A stretch of 7,876 nt of DNA from Bdellovibrio sp. (GTDB lineage Bacteria > Bdellovibrionota > UBA1018), in assembly GCA_016213345.1 (NCBI GenBank), contig JACRAO010000243.1, forward strand, positions 1-7,876, written 5' to 3'. Shown in pieces: positions 5,705 to 7,876 of this stretch. Made by a program: the position numbers and the translations under genes. Position 1 is the stretch's first letter, and every line of letters starts with the position of its first letter. The notes under the pieces were generated by a model. The model was given only the letters and a program-made list of their open reading frames with translations, ran no database searches and was not told the origin of the DNA.

Positions 5705-7060
5705 ATGAGCACGTATGAAAATTTCAATATCCAAGTAAAAGGTTACACAGTCTTTGGCGAAAAGGCGCTGACAGTTGTCAGGATTTTGGCATTCTGTATT
5801 GATGCTCTCGTTTTTATATGCGGATATTTCTTTTTTTCAATGTTGTACTATTTATCTCCATTACCTGGACTTTTAGACACTGCACTTCTTATATTTTTAT
5901 TTCTTATATATAAATTTAGTTTTGAAAAATATTTGCATTGTACAGTTGGACAGTGGTTTTGGAAAATAAAAAAAACAAATAAAATTTATATTCAAAAAGA
6001 AAAACTAAGTATTCCAAATTTAAGCGCTGTCATTTCATTGACGATTATTTTTTTCAGTTGTTCAATATATATATTTTATACTTGGATATATCAACATCCA
6101 ATGCTTCAAAAAGCGTCAATAATAACAATAAAATCAGCAGACCTTGAACAAAACATTTCTTATGAAAGATTACCTTGGTTTTACACAATTGGTTATTGGC
6201 CTAAATATTTTATTGACTCCGAGCCTTTGTCTTTTAGCCTTCCTTACGAAAAGGGTCCGCCACTGAAATTTCCAGGCCACATAATCGTACATTGGCAAAA
6301 GTCAGTTATCTTGAGTATTGCTGGGCCCATAACATATCCTGAATTGAATATAGAGAACAATAGATTTTTCTTCAAAAGATGTTTATTACGTAATGAGATA
6401 AGTTTAAGAGAACATTATGACTGCTTAAGATTAAGGGAAAAAATCCTATTCACATATTTCAAAAAAGCGCTAAATAATAATCCAACGCAATTAGAACTAA
6501 ACTGGTTTGAAGCCAAAAGTAACAATAATGCAATACAAACGCAAGGACCTTACTTTAAAGTAAAATATCCACAGAGATTGCAGGATCATTATTTGCTTAT
6601 AAACAACAAAGGAACATTGCATGAATTTATTTTAGAATACCCAAACACCGAATTAGGTACAAGAGCACAAGAGATGTTTACAAATTCTATCAGCAGCATA
6701 AGACTTACAGACGAACTAATAGATAATCAAAATTTAATAAATCAAAGACTTTTACACATCAATCTCAAAGAACTTGAGAAAGCAGCTAATATAAATGACT
6801 TCAATAGGCAAATTGCAGAAATTCAGTATATTTTGCTTTCAAAAATTTCTACTGATCCGAAAACATTTGAAAGTTATTTTCATTTAGCTGGAACTACAAT
6901 GTTGCTCATTAAAAGGAGCATTCAAGTTCAAAATGCAGAACTAGTTTCTATGGCAAAGTCATTGTTTTTTTCAGCATATCAATATGCAAAAGATATTGAT
7001 CCAAGCAATCAAAAAATATTGCAACTTGAGCAAATGTGGAATGAAATAAAAAAATATTGA
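5705..7060 (+). CDS. RDD family membrane protein with uncharacterised C-terminal domain
   Basis: Protein of 451 residues. The N-terminal RDD domain has R26-x-x-A-x-x-I-D33 in the first helix (about 26-50), a second helix (about 56-73), the T-V-G-Q-W-F-W-K-I motif at 80-88 (compare G-x-x-x-G/K-x-x-x-x-L-R in RDD proteins), and a third helix (about 108-128). With the N-terminus inside, residues 130-451 would face the periplasm. This part is not recognised as a whole. Residues about 282-330 (Y-F-K-V-K-Y-P ... S-S-I-R-L) faintly recall PsbP/DcrB-like domains, and about 380-451 look like TPR helices (A-x-D-I-D-P-S-N-Q-K). No substrate or partner can be named. The gene is clearly more AT-rich than its neighbours, rich in Ile, Asn and Lys, and borders a decayed IS, which suggests acquisition or relaxed selection. 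It is divergent from the motor genes by 54 bases. No standard terminator follows. Confidence 0.8.
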   Translation: MSTYENFNIQVKGYTVFGEKALTVVRILAFCIDALVFICGYFFFSMLYYLSPLPGLLDTALLIFLFLIYKFSFEKYLHCTVGQWFWKIKKTNKIYIQKEKLSIPNLSAVISLTIIFFSCSIYIFYTWIYQHPMLQKASIITIKSADLEQNISYERLPWFYTIGYWPKYFIDSEPLSFSLPYEKGPPLKFPGHIIVHWQKSVILSIAGPITYPELNIENNRFFFKRCLLRNEISLREHYDCLRLREKILFTYFKKALNNNPTQLELNWFEAKSNNNAIQTQGPYFKVKYPQRLQDHYLLINNKGTLHEFILEYPNTELGTRAQEMFTNSISSIRLTDELIDNQNLINQRLLHINLKELEKAANINDFNRQIAEIQYILLSKISTDPKTFESYFHLAGTTMLLIKRSIQVQNAELVSMAKSLFFSAYQYAKDIDPSNQKILQLEQMWNEIKKY

Positions 7061-7079
7061 AAGTAACTGAAAGCAGTTG

Positions 7080-7103
7080 CTGTTACTGTCACTGTTACTG
7101 TCT
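7080..7103. repeat. two tandem 12-mers of CTGTTACTGTCA type
   Basis: CTGTTACTGTCA (7080-7091) is followed directly by CTGTTACTGTCT (7092-7103), 11 of 12 identical; each is itself two similar hexamers (CTGTTA/CTGTCA). GTTACT at 7082-7087 is also the reverse complement of AGTAAC at 7062-7067, just after the RDD stop. Confidence 0.8.
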
Positions 7104-7427
7104 ATGAAAAAGAAAAGCAAGAGAAAAAAGATCCCCATAACAAGAAATTTTTTGTTTTCTTGCTTTTCGGTCGATCCATGTAATTGGATACCACTTATCG
7201 TAGAATATTTTACCAGATTTTCTGATTCTAACCGCATTTGGTCTTTTCTTTAAAAGTAAGAAACGCCACGTCTTGGAGGATTTCTTATGCGTCTATCTGG
7301 GCTCTCAAAATTTACTTATTATTTATATGTATATTTTGGGCCTATTTTAAATTTAAGAAATGGAGAAGGACTAAACGTTACCTTGTATTGTCATTTTCTT
7401 GAAAGAAAATGCATAGACAGTTACAGT
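7091..7427. repeat. 16-bp inverted repeat flanking about 305 bp
   Basis: ACTGTTACTGTCTATG at 7091-7106 recurs as the reverse complement at 7412-7427 with a single mismatch (15 of 16). The enclosed segment is non-coding or holds only short ORFs, which gives a layout like a miniature inverted-repeat element. No target-site duplication is evident just outside the arms. Confidence 0.5.
7112..7168 (-). terminator. long AT-rich hairpin, possible terminator for leftward transcripts
   Basis: Positions 7112-7131 can pair with 7149-7168 over 20 bp with one mismatch and two wobble pairs; the outer 11 bp (GAAAAGCAAGA with TCTTGCTTTTC) are perfect. The loop is 17 bases. On the minus strand the stem ends in TTTTC and is followed by TTTTT, resembling an intrinsic terminator for transcription arriving from the IS side. 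On the plus strand no U-tract follows the stem. Confidence 0.45.
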
Positions 7428-7430
7428 TGA
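7287..7430 (+). CDS. short ORF, 47 residues, unrecognised
   Basis: ATG at 7287 follows GGAGGA (7275-7280) by 6 bases, an excellent Shine-Dalgarno, and runs to TGA at 7428-7430. The product begins M-R-L-S-G-L-S-K-F-T and is rich in Tyr and Leu, with a hydrophobic stretch at about 10-21 (T-Y-Y-L-Y-V-Y-F-G-P-I-L) too short for a confident membrane helix. It has two cysteines (35 and 42) and matches no family I know. Its last codons form one arm of the spaced inverted repeat. It may be a real small protein, a leader peptide, or the remaining head of a broken gene. Confidence 0.25.
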   Translation: MRLSGLSKFTYYLYVYFGPILNLRNGEGLNVTLYCHFLERKCIDSYS

Positions 7431-7443
7431 GCTCTCATTCTCC

Positions 7444-7502
7444 TCTTTTAAGACCAAGATCAACTCCATCAAAAAAGCCGGGAATGCTCGGTTCTTAAAA
7501 GA
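7444..7502. repeat. inverted repeat around the transposase-remnant stop
   Basis: TCTTTTAAGACC (7444-7455) pairs with GGTTCTTAAAAGA (7490-7502) with a single bulged T. The right arm covers the stop codon of the transposase remnant (7495-7497). The smaller hairpin at 7478-7491 shares two bases with it, so the two structures compete in part. Confidence 0.5.
7471..7491 (-). terminator. weak intrinsic terminator after transposase remnant
   Basis: On the minus strand CCGAG-CATT-CCCGG (7478-7491) forms a 5-bp stem with one A-C mismatch and is followed by C and six T (7471-7476), just after the TAA of the transposase remnant. Position and T-run fit a terminator; the short imperfect stem makes it weak. 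Confidence 0.35.
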
Positions 7503-7876
7503 CCTTATAATTTAATTTTGTTTCTTTACCTTTAAAATCAAACTCCTTTCCAGATTTAAGCGTCCCAAGTGTAAAAGCCGCAATTTTTCTAGCAACTGCA
7601 TGCCTTGCTTGGAACGGTGCTCTGCTTTTCTTATGAACTAAAAAATTATAGTAATTCTTTAATGGGCCATCATGATGCTCATTAAGACAGGATAAGGCTG
7701 CTGTCTTAAAAACAGATTTCATCATTCTACAGTATCTCGGATTTTTCCTCCCGTAGCTTCTTCCCCCACTGTGTTCTTCTACACTCTTCTGGATAGAACG
7801 AGGTATTTTTTGTTACGTAGTTCTGGACACCGGCATTAGTTTGCCACGCTAAAGTAAACAAGTTAATAACAGTCAA
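7495..7876 (-). pseudogene. IS110-family transposase remnant, 3' part, frameshifted
   Basis: The last 76 codons (ATG 7723-7725 to TAA 7495-7497) resemble the C-terminal domain (Transposase_20) of IS110-type transposases: K-T-A-A-L-S-C-L-N, a tract with Y-Y-N-F-L, then H-A-V-A-R-K-I-A and a final T-L-K-S-G-K-E-F-D. The frame stays open upstream to a TAA at 7813-7815 and includes H-S-G-G (7762-7773), which may match the conserved Ser-Gly of that domain. Before this, a second frame, open from 7876 to TAG 7727-7729, contains N-Y-V and F-Y-P-E-E (about 7784-7798), which recalls the A-Y-x-G-L-x-P-x-E stretch preceding the Ser-Gly. The best reading is one gene with a frameshift between about 7762 and 7784. 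No N-terminal DEDD domain is in the window. IS110 assignment rests on motif resemblance, not a search. Confidence 0.55.
7682..7709. repeat. perfect 9-bp inverted repeat inside transposase remnant
   Basis: TTAAGACAG (7682-7690) and CTGTCTTAA (7701-7709) are exact reverse complements around a 10-base loop, within the codons for K-T-A-A-L-S-C-L-N. It may be chance within coding sequence, but similar TTAAGAC/GTCTTAA cores recur at the gene's 3' end (7444-7502). Confidence 0.5.

Larger units (their letters stand above)
7061..7494. other. non-coding, repeat-rich spacer between RDD gene and IS remnant
   Basis: No long gene is supported here. It contains tandem 12-mers (7080-7103), a small hairpin after the RDD stop (AACTG-AAAG-CAGTT, 7065-7078), a long imperfect hairpin (7112-7168), a 16-bp spaced inverted repeat (7091-7106 with 7412-7427), a short ORF with a good ribosome binding site (7287-7430), and AT-rich sequence. 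A 49-codon frame from ATG 7104 to TAA 7253 has no Shine-Dalgarno and no recognisable product. Confidence 0.6.

Noticed and set aside
6971..7237. 88-codon minus-strand frame across the RDD 3' end
   Set aside because: It overlaps the RDD gene antisense, its D-S-N-S repeats come from the tandem hexamers, and its start lacks a ribosome binding site. A faint G-I-x-L-H similarity to IS110 N-termini is too weak to use.
7104..7253. 49-codon plus-strand frame beginning M-K-K-K-S-K
   Set aside because: No Shine-Dalgarno, its first half is the A-rich and T-rich arms of the hairpin, and the product is not recognisable.
1..7876. CRISPR array, tRNA or rRNA genes
   Set aside because: No regularly spaced direct repeats of suitable length and no recognisable tRNA or rRNA sequence were found by eye.

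Overview
The window suggests a flagellated Gram-negative bacterium of moderate-to-low GC content, most likely of deltaproteobacterial or Bdellovibrionota type. This placement is an inference from three things: a TM1570-like (Methyltrn_RNA_4) RNA methyltransferase directly upstream of rplS, a flbD-motA-motB motor cluster, and a nucleotide-transporter-like membrane protein fused to HEAT repeats. No rRNA or other firm taxonomic marker is present.

Layout: (1) Positions 1-2082 (+) hold the 3' part of an MFS/NTT-like transporter with a C-terminal HEAT-repeat domain; the 5' end lies outside the window. It converges with the next gene, with one base between the stop codons. (2) Positions 5650-2084 (-) hold six tightly packed genes read leftward: flbD, motA, motB, an RNA methyltransferase of the SPOUT type, rplS (ribosomal protein L19) and a class I SAM methyltransferase. 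They form two functional blocks, flagellar motor (flbD-motA-motB) and translation (RNA methyltransferase-rplS-methyltransferase). The blocks are separated by 45 bases holding a perfect 11-bp inverted repeat that overlaps a good sigma70-like promoter at the end of motB. (3) Positions 5705-7060 (+) hold a divergent, visibly AT-rich gene for an RDD-type membrane protein with a large uncharacterised C-terminal part. (4) Positions 7061-7876 form an accessory or degenerate zone with short tandem repeats, a long imperfect hairpin, a 16-bp spaced inverted repeat, one short ORF with a strong ribosome binding site, and the decayed 3' end of an IS110-type transposase that runs off the right edge.

How the genes work together: MotA and MotB form the stator that drives the flagellum, and FlbD (the SwrD family) is a small factor linked to motor power. 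L19 sits at the 30S-50S interface, and its neighbour probably methylates an unidentified RNA. In many relatives the L19/RNA methyltransferase pair follows trmD; here trmD is absent and the motor genes occupy that place, so an ancestral ribosomal operon appears to have been split or rearranged.

No clear new defence or mobile system is visible. The items most worth following up are the palindrome over the internal promoter, the orphan RDD protein with its unknown soluble domain, and the repeat-rich IS-associated segment at the right end.
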